DNA of 64,000 bases. It comes from Margaritifera margaritifera (Eukaryota; Mollusca; Bivalvia; Unionida; Margaritiferidae). The stretch lies in the NCBI GenBank assembly GCA_029931535.1, contig JAQPZY010001555.1, forward strand, positions 3,875,001 through 3,939,000. Reading direction: 5' to 3'. The translations under genes and the position numbers were made by a program. Positions within the stretch are counted from its first letter, which is position 1. Each line of letters starts with the position of its first letter. Below the pieces are notes generated by a model that ran no database searches, had not been told where the DNA came from, and was given only the letters and a program-made list of their open reading frames with translations. Positions 18,416 through 32,015 of the stretch are shown here, piece by piece.

Positions 18416-21284
18416 CACATCATGTTTCCGTAGGATCTGACATAATCACAGATTGTCAAATTTTAAGGTTTTGCAAGATTTTCAGTGCGAAAAGGGAATC
18501 TGAAAATATGACGACTATTTTATTTTTTTAAATTCTTTTATTTTTTGCTATTCGAGTTTTTAATGATGTTCAAAGATTTTAGTATGACAAATGTTTGATG
18601 TAACTGGTTTCGGAAAAAAGAAATGTATTAGGAAATAAACAACTGTTAGTGTCATACTTCTTGCATTCATTTATAACTGAATCTTTTGCTATTTAATTAA
18701 TTTAATCAATTACTATGTATGTTTTTTTTTTATATTGTAACCCATACCTACATTCAGGATTGATTTGGCTGCATATATTCTGTAGCTTCTAGTTCTTGAG
18801 CACAAAAAAAAGGTAAAAAAAAACTTTTATTTGAAATTAGAGACATCGTAGATAAAAAAAATTACGTTTTGAAATAGTGGAGCATTTTATATAGAACATT
18901 GTAATCTTGTAATACTGATTTGTTTCATAAATTTTTCTTTGTGAACAAAATGGATGAGATCATTGAACATGATAAAATGGTGGAAGACTTCAAAAATCTC
19001 TCATCTTTACTGAATACCTTTCTCCTCCAGTGCACTAATTTCAAAACACCTTGTACGGTACAAACACAAAAACAGAGATACAATGATTTTTATATTTATT
19101 ACCAAAATTATAAATCTAGTATATATAGTAATTTAAAAATGTAATTTTCATCAGATACAGCCAATATATCATGCACCTTTAAAAACATTTTTTAAAATCA
19201 TCATCCTAATTAATGTCATAATTAATTTTAAGTGCACTAAACACGGTATCATTCTTGCATTATATTTCAGCAGCTGAGAGGCTTTAATGTTGTATGTGAA
19301 TCAGATACAGAAGTTCATTTATCTTAGTCTTAAATACCCGAACTGCCTTATTAACCAAGCCAATTGCATAACCCCCTTCCCATTACTTTTTTATGCTAAA
19401 TAATGCAGCATCCTCATATTTGAAAGCCCACCTATCTGAACTACATAAATGCCATATTCGCAGTGTTGGCGGGGGGGGGGGGGGGCGAGCCTGATCTCAG
19501 AAAACGGACGTTGTCCAATTGAGAATCTTTTCATATTAGCCTATAGAAATATGACTGAAACTTCAGATTTTAATAAAAGAAAATAACATTTATGATTGCA
19601 AACAAAATACAGTTGGTAGACTTAGTACAGTCAGATATCATCACCACACACACACACACACATACATTGTGCACATTCCCACATAAACGCAACCCCACAG
19701 ACATTAAATAAAAAAATACACCAATTTTCTGTCTTTAAAATCCATCGGACACGGGAATGTAGTCTTAACTAGATGCATTCTTTGCTGCTGTCAGTAGTTT
19801 AGTAGGGGGTTTGAAGGCAACACAAGTGTCATTTGTGTTCACCTTTGCACTCATTAGAAACTAGATGGTACCGCTGTTTAAACTTCGCCATAAATCTTAT
19901 TCAATTTTTCCCAGCATAGAAAAGGATCTATCTGCATTGCTGTAACAGAGTATTAAATATGCAATGACCTCCCTAGTTTGCCCGACATTGGTATAGTTGC
20001 ATTATTCGTGATATTCGCTGTTTATGTCCTTTTGGAACTGGATTTTTTAGCAATATCGCCATCCAGGAACATTTTCTTACACAGGTATGAAAAATGATCT
20101 GCAACCTCAATAATGTCATAATAAGAAACCTTCACAAAAGGGCTTCACTGTAGCAGTCAAGTATGTTGTTTGTCATTGGAATCAAGCACTAATGTCTGGA
20201 GTGAATGGGGTCTTTGTTTTTGTCTTTATTAAGTGATTATCGATTTCCAGATTTGATTCTCATTGTAAAAGGTTCATGTTGTTTGTTGCTTTTTTGATGT
20301 TTCAGTTATTAATACCCACACACCAAGCCGTCATATGTTCACCGTAGTGCAGCCGGGTAACCCTTCATTTAGCGAGCTCACCTCTTAATGTCATCTGTGA
20401 ATTATGTCTTTAGCTTTTGTCTCTCAATAAACGTATTTTGTTTTTGGTTGGGTTAGTTTTGTCTTTTCATTTCATTTATTATTACATATATATTCCATAT
20501 TTACCCAAAGCCTGATCACAACCGCTAATTCATGCACAGAATGAGTAAGTGTTGTCGTAGCTAACTGTGCAATTCTTATGCTACATTTGAAGAAACGCTG
20601 AAATGTATGGGCATGTGAAGTTAACTTATGGACAGGATAAACAAACATTACCTTAGTTAATTTTGCAATTCATATGCTAATACATGTACACCTATATAAA
20701 TGTGAATATTTTATGATAGATGTAGAACTGTATTGCTATATAAAACTATATGAGATGAAATGAATGCAATATTTTAACAAGAACTATGCATAAAGAATAA
20801 AATGCATGTACAGTAATTGTGGGTAGTTGTCCTTCTCAATCCGTGCTGAATTTTGACCTTGAAAACTGATTGTCCTGTACAATCCTGTTATGAAAGACCA
20901 CCTGTCTTGAGAGAACGCTTTTTGTTGGCAGCAGCAGTGGTCTCTGAAGACAGGTTTTACTGTGCAACATGATCCCATCAGAAGTAGGCCAGTGTGATCT
21001 ATATATTTCTGACCTCAGTAACGTGGTTAAGTTTTACCTGTAAGTCAGTTCTGGGGCATTTATTGCTTATTAAGTCATACAACTTTGCGCGTGTATTGCA
21101 TGCATTGCGGCGACTACAACCATCCCGCCAAAGGTTGGTAAATTACACTGGCAGTGCATTTGTGTTCAGTGAACACATTTGTAACTAATGTTGCTCAAAG
21201 GGCACTTTATGTTATAAAAATGGCTCTCTGATAATCAAGCATCATCTGTAATTTGTTATCTTCATCTTCTCTTCACTCCCTTGC
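18416..21284. other. gene-free stretch
   Basis: AT-rich, with only short ORFs (for example 18920-19144 and 20994-21188) that show no domain. It includes a poly-G run (about 19470-19486) and a CA repeat (19646-19662). No supported gene. Confidence 0.4.
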
Positions 21285-21294
21285 TTCACTAATG

Positions 21295-21547
21295 GGGGCC
21301 CTTGGCGGCCGAGTGGTCTAAGACGTTCGCCGTTACAGATCACTCACACATCTCACCTCTGTCCACGTGAGTTCGAGTCTCAGCTCGAAAAACGTGGGTA
21401 TGTGATAAAGCTTGTCAGTAGCTTCCCGTGGGTTGGTGGTTCTTCCTGGGGTTTTCACTGGGTTCTTCCACCAAATATACTGGCTTCCATTTATAGCCTA
21501 TCATGTGCTGAAAACTGGCGTTAAACCCCAAAAAACCAAATCAAACA
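21295..21547 (+). mobile_element. tRNA-derived SINE, copy 2, with 10 bp target duplication
   Basis: Same family as 18170-18401: GGCCGAGTGGTCTAAG, GTTCGAGTCT, GTGGGTATGTGATAAAG, then the GGTTGGTGGTTCTTCC body and GGCGTTAAACCCC end. Direct repeats TTCACTAATG flank it (21285-21294, 21548-21557). It is diverged from copy 1 by scattered substitutions and an extra tail segment. Confidence 0.85.
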
Positions 21548-21557
21548 TTCACTAATG

Positions 21558-22750
21558 AGGATTTTAGTGAGACACAAATCTGGAGACTAAATAAAGGAAT
21601 CTTATGAAAATGTGTATGTACAGTTATAATGATCCAATAGATCTGGATAATTTTATGAGCTAAGAGCTGACTCTCCAGCCTAGGCTGGAGCATTACTTAT
21701 TACAGAGGAAAACTGTTCCAGTATCAGATGGTCCTGAGGAAGAATGAGTTCTAGCGAGATTTAGTATAGAAACAAGGTACGACAAACCAACAATTGCATG
21801 AAGATGTCAAGTGATATTGGTCCATGTTATGAGGTTATGAATTTTATACAAACTAATCAAATCATTGTTCTAGCATGGGAAAGTTGAGTGTTTAAAACAT
21901 TTATGTCATACTGCTTTTATAATTGTAATCATTAAGTATAAATCAGACTCCATACCTCTGGACCATTTAAATGTGTGGTTTAGTTATTTTTGCCATGGAT
22001 ATCAAAAGAAGAACAATGTTCTAGTTGTAGTTGAACATATATATAGTACGGTATGCACTCTTTTTTCAGTTTCCTGTTTCAGCAGTTTAGATTTCGTTTG
22101 AAAAATTGCAGTGACCTATTTGTCTATTCGTCAATTATTAGTCAGAATATGCAATTGTCAGCTTCTTCTTCCAAAAAGAAATACCTGAAAAAGAAAAAAT
22201 GATGAATGAATCAGGACCATATTAGACAGGTATCAGCATCAGAACCATTACATTTTTATATAAGTAATTTCAATCTACCATTTAACATGGCTAACGTCAA
22301 TACAAATAGAAAAAACAGTAAAAAATATACACATACCAGAGATTTGAAACAGGCATATTTGCCAGACAAATGATCTCAAATGAGGACCTAATCAGATAAT
22401 ACTGTCTAATGAGAGACAAACGGATAATCAGACATAAACTGATGGTGTATGTCACTTAAGCATTATATATTTTCGAGTTTGAAGGTCTACTTGCTGGTGA
22501 AGAATAATTCTTAAGCTTCTTAATTGGTAACAGTGGCATAAAATTAAAAGTCACACGGTGAAATTCTATCATTTAGTTTACTGAAAAAGAACTTTTTTAT
22601 AAGTAAATACTCCATGCGAAAATAAGATAATAGTGCACATGGTCTATTCCGTGATGCACGAATGCGAGATTGACACTTATTTCTAAACCAAAATTATCCC
22701 AAAAGTTCAACCAAATTTGCAACACTTGTGCATAATATTGGCAAGCTGTA
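21558..22750. other. gene-free stretch
   Basis: No domain-bearing ORF and no clear repeat structure seen. Confidence 0.4.
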
Positions 22751-22754
22751 CTGT

Positions 22755-23160
22755 TTTTAGCTCTACTGGTCATAGACCAAGAGAGTTTATGGGATGGTCT
22801 TTCGTCCATCGTCCATCCATCAGGAAGTGCAAGTTTGTTATCTCTACTTCTCCTAAACTATTTTGAGGATTGCCATGAAACTTTGTACATTTTTGTTTTT
22901 CATTCCATGGTCTAGTATCGTTAGTATAGTTAGCCCAAATAGAAACTGGTGCCGCTTAGATGTCTAATATGGTTGACACAGCAACCATCTTGAAAGTCTT
23001 CTTATTGTTACTATTCCAGAATGGATGGTCATAACAACATGGAGTTTTCAATAGAATACTTTATATGATATCTAGTTTGTCGTAAATGAAAATGGTGCCG
23101 ATCTGACATCCAATATGTCCACCATAACAGCTAATTTGAAAATGTTGTTATTGCTGAAGA
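22755..23160 (-). repeat. terminal part of the ~146 bp repeat family (copy A)
   Basis: TAGCTCTACTGGTCATAGACC and the following sequence are the reverse complement of the right end of the large array (59560-59705). Next come about two units containing ATGGTGCCGATCTGACATCC-type sequence. The orientation is opposite to the main array at 57725-59700. Confidence 0.6.
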
Positions 23161-23564
23161 ATATCAGATATGGCTTCAACACTCAGCAGTTAAAAGGAAT
23201 AAATGGTCTTGTCTTGAATTCCACGAATATTTTTCACACAGCAGAGCATCAGTCCCTTTCAGGGTCTCTTGTTTACCGAGAAAAATCCCCTTAGATTTAT
23301 GAAATCCCCCTTTTGCACATGTGGGTGGGGAAAATTTCTCATCCGCACACAATTTTCCATCCAAGAATAGGCCCTGACTGTACGAAGAGTACTAAAACTA
23401 AAGCAGTAGCAAATTCAATGGAAAACAACACATTTTTAAATCTAAAAATGTAGTGTATCAATATTACATTTAGGAATCTCAGCATGATAATAGTTATTAG
23501 TTTTTATATTGTATTTTTCTACTATATGATTGATATATAGAAATGCATATACAATACCATCCAT

Positions 23565-23608
<44 letters not shown>

Positions 23609-24634
23609 CTGAAAGGTTTAGACATAATGGCATACTCACTTGCTATTTATAGTTTCTCTACTGTGTAAATTGCATGCTGCGTCTGTTTACATAGTTTTTG
23701 AGCACTTTAGTTTAGTAACCGATGAAGACCAGGAACAGTAATAAACTCCGTAAAACTATCCCTGTAAAAATTAAAATAAAATAACATAAATTATGCCTAA
23801 TTATGGACCTTTGACTTGTTTGTTTTGTTTTGTTTCTTTTTTAAATCGTAGTACATGCTTTATGTTTCACAAGGTACAACGGACTTCTTAGCCATCGTTT
23901 TCTTAAATGTTTCTTCCATTTCCTGTTTCTTGGTCAATAATTAATTTCCATTACCAGATTTTTCCCTTTTCTTGCTTCCTCTCCTGTCGTCTCTGACTCC
24001 ATCATCCTTTTCTCATTACTAGATTGCATTGTTTTTATCTGTTTACGTTTTCTTTTTCCAGATTCTTGTGGCTGTGAATATTACGCTGGAGAATATTTTG
24101 AAAAAAACAACAATATCTTAAACAGAAACATCATGCATTTTTGGTGTAATGCTAATCTTGTGAATTGATTCCCCCGCTTCACAAGACATTTTAATTGTGT
24201 ATAGAAGTTTAAATTTGCTGGACTTCACCAAGTGCCATGCACTTGATTTTGATGCTATGTACTGGAATATATATGTTTTGTAATGACAAAAACAAAAGTT
24301 TTTTTTTTTCTTCCATAAAGTATATAATCCAATACACAAAATCATTAAAAAATTGAATGCATGCCACCAGCAGTAGGCCAGCAAATTTATTAAAATTGGA
24401 ACAGTTACCTCGACCTTGACCCCTTCAAAGGAAATGGTTTTGCTCCAGAGTCATTGTTCAGCTACACTAATGTAGGCCATATAGTCATCTATCTTGGCAG
24501 TGTGCAATATCAACTGTACCCTTGTGAGTTGTGTGAAGCTGACGTCCGCATTTCTGAAATTGTAAACGATTGTGTTGGATTTTAAGCAGATTATTTTGTA
24601 ATTCCAAAGCTACATAATGGCTTCAAAACGGGAA
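23161..24634. other. gene-free stretch with CT microsatellite
   Basis: A (CT)n tract lies at 23570-23606. Minor ORFs have no domain. No supported gene. Confidence 0.4.
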
Positions 24635-24636
24635 TA

Positions 24637-26004
24637 CAGTAAAACCCAGCTATAGCAGCTTTCGTTATAGCACGAATTCGGATGTAACATGATCGTGGCT
24701 TGGCTTCGAAATTTCACAATACCAAAATAAACAAGAGTTTGATTTAATAATATTAAAATGTATGTTGTATTCTTGTAGAACAAAAAATGTCTTAGCACTG
24801 CGTCTTTCATTATATGAATAAAGATGTTACAAGTTTGTATTTGTGAATGTTAATTTCAATTGTGTCAATAGTCAATCACTACACTTTGATCTTAGCTTAT
24901 TTTCATTGAACCATCAATAATAACGCCATTAAGTCTTATCTGAGTTTGTCTTCAATGCATCCTGTTTATCATCGTTATTTAGTGAAGGGTAAACAATAGC
25001 CAACACATGTTCGCTCAGTCAACCGGCATACACAACCAAGCACCAAACAATGCGGTGGTCAAACAAAACGTTTCTCACCCAAATTTAAACATCAGTTAAT
25101 TTACCTGCCTATTAAGCTATTGCTAATCATCAAAGTCAATCTTGCCGCTAAAGGTTGTTGAAATTAGCTGTCACTGCTGTATGCAAACATCAAAAAATGA
25201 ACCCGCCTTTATGCGCACGTGGCTTAGGTATGTTGACAGACAATATTCGCGCAGTCAATCGACCTGTGAATAATATTGTCGATCATCGGTAAAAGAAAAA
25301 ATGACTTCATGTGTTCGTTAACAATTATTCATGCTGTCATCAACAGAATTACGTACATTATTCAGATTCGTCCGGAATCGAAAAGAACATTCTAGAGGTT
25401 TGAAATGTATACAGATGACTAGTAATGACCTCGACATGTACACGTGCATAGATACTGAACCGTAAATGTTCTTTCTTTCCTTACGTTATTTTTTAATCTT
25501 TTTTTATTTTGTTATTTTGTTTTGTTTTGTTGGGGTTTTTTTTTGTTTTTTTCGATTGAATTTAGACCTATTATGATCTATGCTGAAATTACTAAAACAT
25601 ATGCTTCTTTGTGCATAGTTTTTATGGAATTATTATGGATTTACTGTTACGGATGTAATGACATCGGATGGTGATTACATGTATCAATACTTTAACTATA
25701 GAATTATCTTATACATGTATATACCAACGTACGGTTCTCTGTTTAGAATTAAATATTAAAAATGCAATAACTTTAATTTCCGTATTTCTCATTTAATATA
25801 CATTGATTTCCGATGGTATCTGTACCATTGAAGCACGAGCTTGACGCCTACTTTTATAGCCACCGCCCCTATTTGTAGAGCCTAAGGGTTGCGCATCCAT
25901 CATTTTCTTCAGTTAAATGACTTACCTCGTTATTGCATGGAACGTTACATAGCACGATGGCACTCTGTGCACCCCGATCATTGTGCTATAGAGGGGTTTC
26001 ACTG
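24637..26004. mobile_element. non-autonomous pogo/Tigger-type (Tc1/mariner) element
   Basis: Ends CAGTAAAACCCAGCTATAGC on the left and the complement of CAGTGAAACCCCTCTATAGC on the right are inverted repeats, extended by a GTTATAGCACGAATTCGG-like inner part. TA dinucleotides flank both ends (24635-24636, 26005-26006), as in Tc1/mariner insertions. CAGTGAAACCCC...CTATA ends are typical of pogo/Tigger elements. The 1.37 kb interior has no recognisable transposase, so it would depend on a partner element. A long TA tract starts directly at the right flank. Confidence 0.65.
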
Positions 26005-26009
26005 TACTA

Positions 26010-26106
<97 letters not shown>
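26010..26106. repeat. (TA)n microsatellite
   Basis: About 48 TA units abut the right TA duplication of the pogo-type element. All ORFs spanning it are repeat artefacts. Confidence 0.95.
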
Positions 26107-26108
<2 letters not shown>

Positions 26109-26154
26109 GAATAAATAATATTATCATACAGGTTAGCGAAATTTTAATTTGTAC

Positions 26155-26270
26155 TCTACGGAGAGATTTGAACCCGGATCCGTGGGTTATAGCACCCATC
26201 ACCTTGCCTGCACGCACCAGCCCCTATACCCTCTCAACCATGCACACGTCACGGTGCCTATACCAGCGAC
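26155..26270 (-). mobile_element. tRNA-like SINE head or tRNA pseudogene
   Basis: On the minus strand TGGTTGAGAGG resembles an A box and GGGTTCAAATCTC a B box, about 55 bases apart. The spacing fits RNA polymerase III internal promoters. The arms do not fold clearly into a cloverleaf by eye and no body is recognised, so a tRNA-derived SINE head different from the family at 18170 is more likely than a tRNA gene. Confidence 0.35.
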
Positions 26271-26284
26271 TTTGCAGGAGCATT

Positions 26285-26510
26285 TTTGTGATATATATAA
26301 CAGTAACAATAACGAGATTTTCAAAATGGCCACCATACTTAAAGTCAGATCAGCGAAAACTAACTAGATATCATACGAAATCTTGTGGTGAAACCTCACG
26401 TCGAAATGACTTTTTGTGGAGTGGTAGTGATAATAGGATTTTCAAGCTAGCAGAAATGGCGACCATATTGGATGTCAGATCAGCCCCAGTTTTGCCTGAT
26501 TTTGGCTTTC
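26285..26510 (+). repeat. ~146 bp repeat family, copy B (two diverged units)
   Basis: Units contain TAACGAGATTTTCAAAATGG and GATTTTCAAGCTAGCAGAAATGG, each followed by CCATA and a GTCAGATCAGC block, as in the array at 57725-59560. Confidence 0.55.
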
Positions 26511-27830
26511 ATTTTTCTTTTGTGTTCCTTTTTGCGATACATAAATGTCATGTATACCCAATATTGTGCTGATGTGCTGTTAAACCCATAGATACATACA
26601 AAAATATACTAACGTCATAGTATCATACAAATCTATTTTTGTTTTTTAATCTTGAAGCAAAACTGATTTAAACTAAAATGGAAAATCTAAATATTCCTTA
26701 CAATGCAAGGACTGAAAAAGTATGTACGAGCAGCAAAATTGTCTGCCATGAAAAAGTACACATTATTTTTAATATAATTTAATCCCGGCTCCCCCAAAAC
26801 TGTCGCATTCTTTAAAACTGCTTTAGAAATTAAAAATGTTATGATTGGAATAACTAGCCTAATATATTAAAATGAGAAGCCATAATTTGTCTGGTATATT
26901 AAATTGTAAAAAGGCTACTGAACTAAATTCAATCCGCCATAATCTGTGTTTCCGATATTGCAACTTATCGAACAGGTGGCATACTAAATGTTGGGAATAC
27001 TTTGAAAAAAGCAGTTTTCAAACAGGGAGTAAACGATTTTTCTTAAAGGAAAAAAAAAAGAAATTCCGTACTTTTTGCAGTAGAGACATGAACAAATTCC
27101 CAGGAAAATGTATCTTTTTAAGCAGCATTTAAACGAGACGCCAGTTTGCTTTGGTTTCCCACCCATCCACCAAACCATCCCCCTTGCTATTTCCTCAAAA
27201 CATTTATATATCTTCTTCGTGGAGAAGTTTCACTCTTTTCACTCGCTTGAATGTGGCACCTGACCAATATGGATATAGCTCTAGGTCATACGGCAGAAGA
27301 ATCTGGAAACTTTTTGCGTGGGAATATGGAAATCGCTGAAAGCTTGTAAAATCTTCATGATTGTGGAGCTGGCCATGAGAACAAACATAATCAAGACGTT
27401 GCCGACAAAAATTGGTTTGATATTATTACGCGCGGTATAAGATATTGCTCTTTGTTATGTATGGTGTAACTCGTACTATAAACAAAATGTGACAAAAATA
27501 ATGGAAATTATGTATACCAGATGCACTTAGGCTTTAGGTTTATTTGTAAATCAGGCAATTACAGGATCTTATACATGAATGATCTGATCATTTAATAGGA
27601 AAATTAACATTATTAAAAGCACCCAGATTTAAAGAATCATTTTGGACAGATTGATTAAATTTAAGTAATTTTGATAGGTGACTATTTTATATGGTAACTA
27701 TCAGTGTTTGTACGTGAAGTCCACTTTGACTTAACATTTATTGTTGAGAACTGATTACAAAGTAAATTGTACATTGTTACTCTGCTTCGTGTGTTGTTCA
27801 TTTGATTACAATGATGCTGCTTCCAGTTAA
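26511..27830. other. gene-free stretch
   Basis: AT-rich. Short ORFs at 26872-27132 and 27151-27339 show no domain. No supported gene. Confidence 0.4.
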
Positions 27831-27837
27831 TTCAAAA

Positions 27838-29350
27838 TCAACATGATGGAGGTTCTGAGTCATTAGATGATAAAGTAGGAACTGAATATAAACATTGCAT
27901 TGAGGAAGAAGAGTTGGTAGAAAGTGACCCTGACGAAGAGCCCGAAAATATTTCAAGTGAAAACAATGTACCCGTATATGAGGGAACTTCCATAATAACT
28001 TTAGTGTCCATGTGACTCATCATGACTTATGCAACAAGCCATGGACTGACAGATGACGCTGGGTCTAAACTGCTGCAGTTTATAAATCTTCACGGTCTTC
28101 TTTCAAACCTACTACCCAAAATATTGCATACATTCAAGCAACGGTTTCAGAATTTGGATCATTTCCTTGTTTTTCATTACTACTGTTCCAACTGGTCTAT
28201 TTTTGTGGACAAAATGGCTAAAATTTATCCAAATACAAATTGTAAGCATAATCTGGATATACGGGGTGCAAATGACTAATTAATATAAATACATGTGGTT
28301 TCTCAGTTTCAGTTTTGTTCTAAGAGATCTGGTTTCTATTACAGTCTTCAGTATGGATTTGTGAGGGAAAAATATCTGGATCAAAATGAATCTCTTGAAG
28401 AAATTTTTGATGTAAATAGTTATCAAGGATGTTTTACCAAAGAGCTCCTGGCAAATTTTAATACTATTTATTTAACTTGCAACGATAATGGCATGCCTGT
28501 CTTCAAGAGTTCAAAGATGTCAATTTGGCCCCTTTACCTCAGGATTCATTCGTCAAAAACGCGACAATAAGTTAATAGCAGTTCTTTGGTTTGGACATGG
28601 AAAACCAGTTTTTGTCATATTTACAACCTTTTGGCAACTGCCTTAAAAGTCTGGAAAAGAATTGTATAGACGTTACCTCAGATCATAGAACAGTTACATG
28701 CAAGGCTTTCTTAATTTGTGGAACTTGCGATTTATCAGCAAGAGCACTGTGTGTAACATGAATCAGTATGAAGGGAAACATGCTTCCATTCAACGTGAGC
28801 AACCTGGTGAAACAGTAAACATTTGTGCCCAAGGTCATGTGATTACCTTTTCACCAAATGAAAGGATAGTTTTGGACCTCCAAGAACTTGTGAAAATGTA
28901 AAAGAACAAGGGAGGATAGCTGTCAATAAAGAGATAGTTCAATGAGTGCAAGACCCTTCAATTTTGTCTTATTTGAATTTTATGGTTTTGAGCATGGAAC
29001 GTCTATTGATTACATGCTCTGGTGTTGTAAAACCTATTGATTTGCTTTGGTTCTCACCAGAACATATTGAGAAAGTGTTTTCATTCTGGAGGCAAATTCA
29101 AGTCGCGAATTCTTGTTTGCAAATGATGAAACCACCAAATAATGTGACTCATGTTCCACATTCCTTGAGTGAACACAAAGCCCACTGGAAAGCGTCAGAG
29201 TGGAGGAACTGGCTGTCATATTACTCAATTTCAGTTTTGCATGACATCTTGCCTGGCATTTATTACAGTCGTTATTTCTTATTTAGTGAAGCAATGTTCA
29301 TTCTTCATCTCAAATTCAGATGTAAAGTATACCGAAAAACTTTATGATGA
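27838..29350 (+). pseudogene. Tnp2-like (CACTA/EnSpm-type) transposase, decayed
   Basis: Fragments on the plus strand follow the order of animal Tnp2-type transposases. First is an acidic N-terminal segment (ESLDDKVGTEY and onwards, 27850-28000). Next are SHGLTDDAGSKLLQFINLH (28032) and HYYCSNW (28180). IFDVNSYQG and MPVFKSSKMSIWPLYLRI (28408-28546) follow. FLICGTCDLSARALCV (28708) and GETVNICAQGH (28816) come next. The C-terminal part has KPPNNVTHVPHSLSEHKAHW with KASEWRNWLSYYS (29130-29230). Multiple frameshifts and TAG/TAA stops are present. It would cut and rejoin transposon ends. No CACTA terminal repeats were identified, so the element limits are unknown. Confidence 0.65.
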
Positions 29351-29379
29351 AAGTTATGTTGTTCCCCGGTACGTATAAA

Positions 29380-31800
29380 ACAACATATTCTCCCCTAAAA
29401 ATGTACCCTCTTTGGTGCTATCCTTGTTTTCATTCTTAACTTTCTACTGAAATGATGTTAAAATTATTTCATAAAATACAAGATATTGATAAGCAAAGTG
29501 TTCAGGCACTAAGTATTTCTCAAAGAGTACCAGATATTCAGTACAATGAATTGGTTTCCGGATCTTTGGCATAAACTCCTCAAATGACACCCGGAAAAAA
29601 GAAAAGAAAAAAAAATTACGCTAGTGGGGGGACCTCTATCAAAGACCTAACAGCATCAGAAAATGATATTAAGTGTAGATAGACAATGGTAACTGTTTAT
29701 TTGCAGAAACTGCCAAATTGCATAATTCCAAAAGTTGTAGAAAGAGACTGAAGCTGGGCCTTTTGATACAAATATATGTAATTAATTACTGTTCAGTTGT
29801 ACATACTACTCAGACAATCCACTAGGCAGACTTAAAAATTCAAGTTACAAATTACCTTCAATTTAAGTATGAATCTGGAAATTCTTGGAAAGAGTTATTA
29901 TTTGTCTTGCAAGCAACGAATTATGCCATATTCATTATTACTGAGGCAATTAAGCTGAATCAACCATTTTCTTAGTTATTGATCTTCCTGTTTGTCATCA
30001 TGAACCCATTGTAGGATTAGTTATGTTAGAATCTACATCCCAACTTTTGCTAGTTTCATACAAGAACTGTTAATAATAATAATAATAATAATAATAAACT
30101 ATGAAAATGTGTTAGTTAATGAAAAAAGAAACAATTTTTTTCGTCAATGATAAGTCTCAGTTTGAGATAGCCTTTTTCATAAAGTAACAATTTATGAACT
30201 TGAAGTATTTGCTGCTGAATCAGTCAAACCTGACAGAAACTGCCAAAGTCTCTTATAATAAGAAAGTCTCTTATAATAAGTATATTACACTTTATGTATA
30301 TGTTACTGTATCATAATCTATGACACCTGTTTTGTGTGTAATCTGTTCAGAATCCAATTACAGTCTTCTCTCACTTGAATGACCTTGTCAGTTTCCAACC
30401 ATTTTGTTTTTGTGGTGAATATCTTTTTAAAATAATGTTTTTGAATTACCTCCTTTGTATTATTGCTGTCTAAGGTCTCACATGCATATCAGAATGTGCC
30501 CTCTGGTTTGAATGCAAAACGTGGATTCTAAGAAATAATTCCCTTTTCTTATTAAATGCTTACATAATTGATATGTTGACTTCAAATACATTTTCAAAGA
30601 TCCATATGTTTTTGAAAGGATGAATATGAATTGACTGCTGTGAGATTCCCCTGGCATATGAATACATGTCAAGTCCTGGTGTTGTTCTGCCCCTCTGGAA
30701 CCAGACAGTTCAAAATTTTCATGCTGGGTCATTTTCTTCTACCTTTGTGTCAACATCTGTTTTGGACTGCCTTGTCTTTTATTTGTCTTGGTTACAACTA
30801 CAAACACATATATGTCTAATTGCTTTTTTGTTTTTTAAGAATAACATACAGCAAAAAATAAATGTGTGACATCTTAAACCAACACTGTAAAGAATAAATT
30901 AGAAATGAAATTTTTTTCAAATTTATGAACATGTAAATTAAGTTTACAAATCTCATATCTATTGCCATACAATTAGAATAAAATTTTGTAGAAATGTTCA
31001 CAGTCCATCAAGTACAATCCTAAGAAACGTCTATATTTGTAAGAGCAGTATTATACTCATCTGAGGATCTGATAGAATTTAAATATTACTTACTGGGAAA
31101 TTAATGTTGGAGTGGAGAGATAAAATATTTGTTTAAATATCAAATTACCATTGAACATGTTTGTACCCATTTGGCTGTTGAAACCCAGGTATCACCTTTT
31201 AATTCAATATTTTTGTAACAAGGGACAGGGTTGACTATTGTCAAGATTCCAAATAAAGTCCTTTGTAATTTTGAACATAATTAGTACTGTCAAGGGATGC
31301 ACATGTGTGCACTTGAGCTTTTAGTTTCTGTTAAAATATATGTTTCTTGTTTCTCACTATTGCCTTTGTTTCCAGTCAAATCAAATACAACTTTTCAACA
31401 TTATATCCATTAAATACTTACAAATATATATACCTTGAAAGTCACCTATTGAAATCTTACAATGCAGTGTCCAATTATATTTTCTTATAAATCTCCTACA
31501 GTAACCTTTTCACCATCTCTGGTCCTACTAAATTCCTGTTTAAATACTTGTTGTCAAGGAAAATGGTAGAATAAATAATAGTAATTTCTTTTCCAATGAA
31601 TGTACTACTATATGGTCATGGCCCTAAAGGAATCCTATAATAATCCTGTAGGTGTCCTATAGGATTCTAAAGAAGTATGATGTGCAGTTGCCATTGCTCA
31701 CATGACATAACTAGCAATCAAAAATGAAAGTCAGATTCTCTGATTATTTGGTATGAATGGTCATAGGAGCTTCAAGATCTTGATGCAATTTGGCTTTTTG
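29380..31800. other. gene-free stretch
   Basis: It holds a TAA trinucleotide repeat (30072-30097) and a short duplication AAGTCTCTTATAATAAG at 30246-30281. A decayed 3' remainder of the Tnp2-like gene may extend a few hundred bases in. No other coding signal. Confidence 0.4.
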
Positions 31801-31810
31801 TCAAGCTTCA

Positions 31811-32015
<205 letters not shown>

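Noticed and set aside
25889..26572. 227-codon ORF on the plus strand
   Set aside because: Its core is the (TA)n tract read as Ile-Tyr repeats. The remainder crosses the tRNA-like sequence and repeat-family units.
30072..30097. CRISPR-like or regulatory repeat
   Set aside because: Simple TAA trinucleotide run. The genome is eukaryotic and there are no repeat-spacer arrays in the window.
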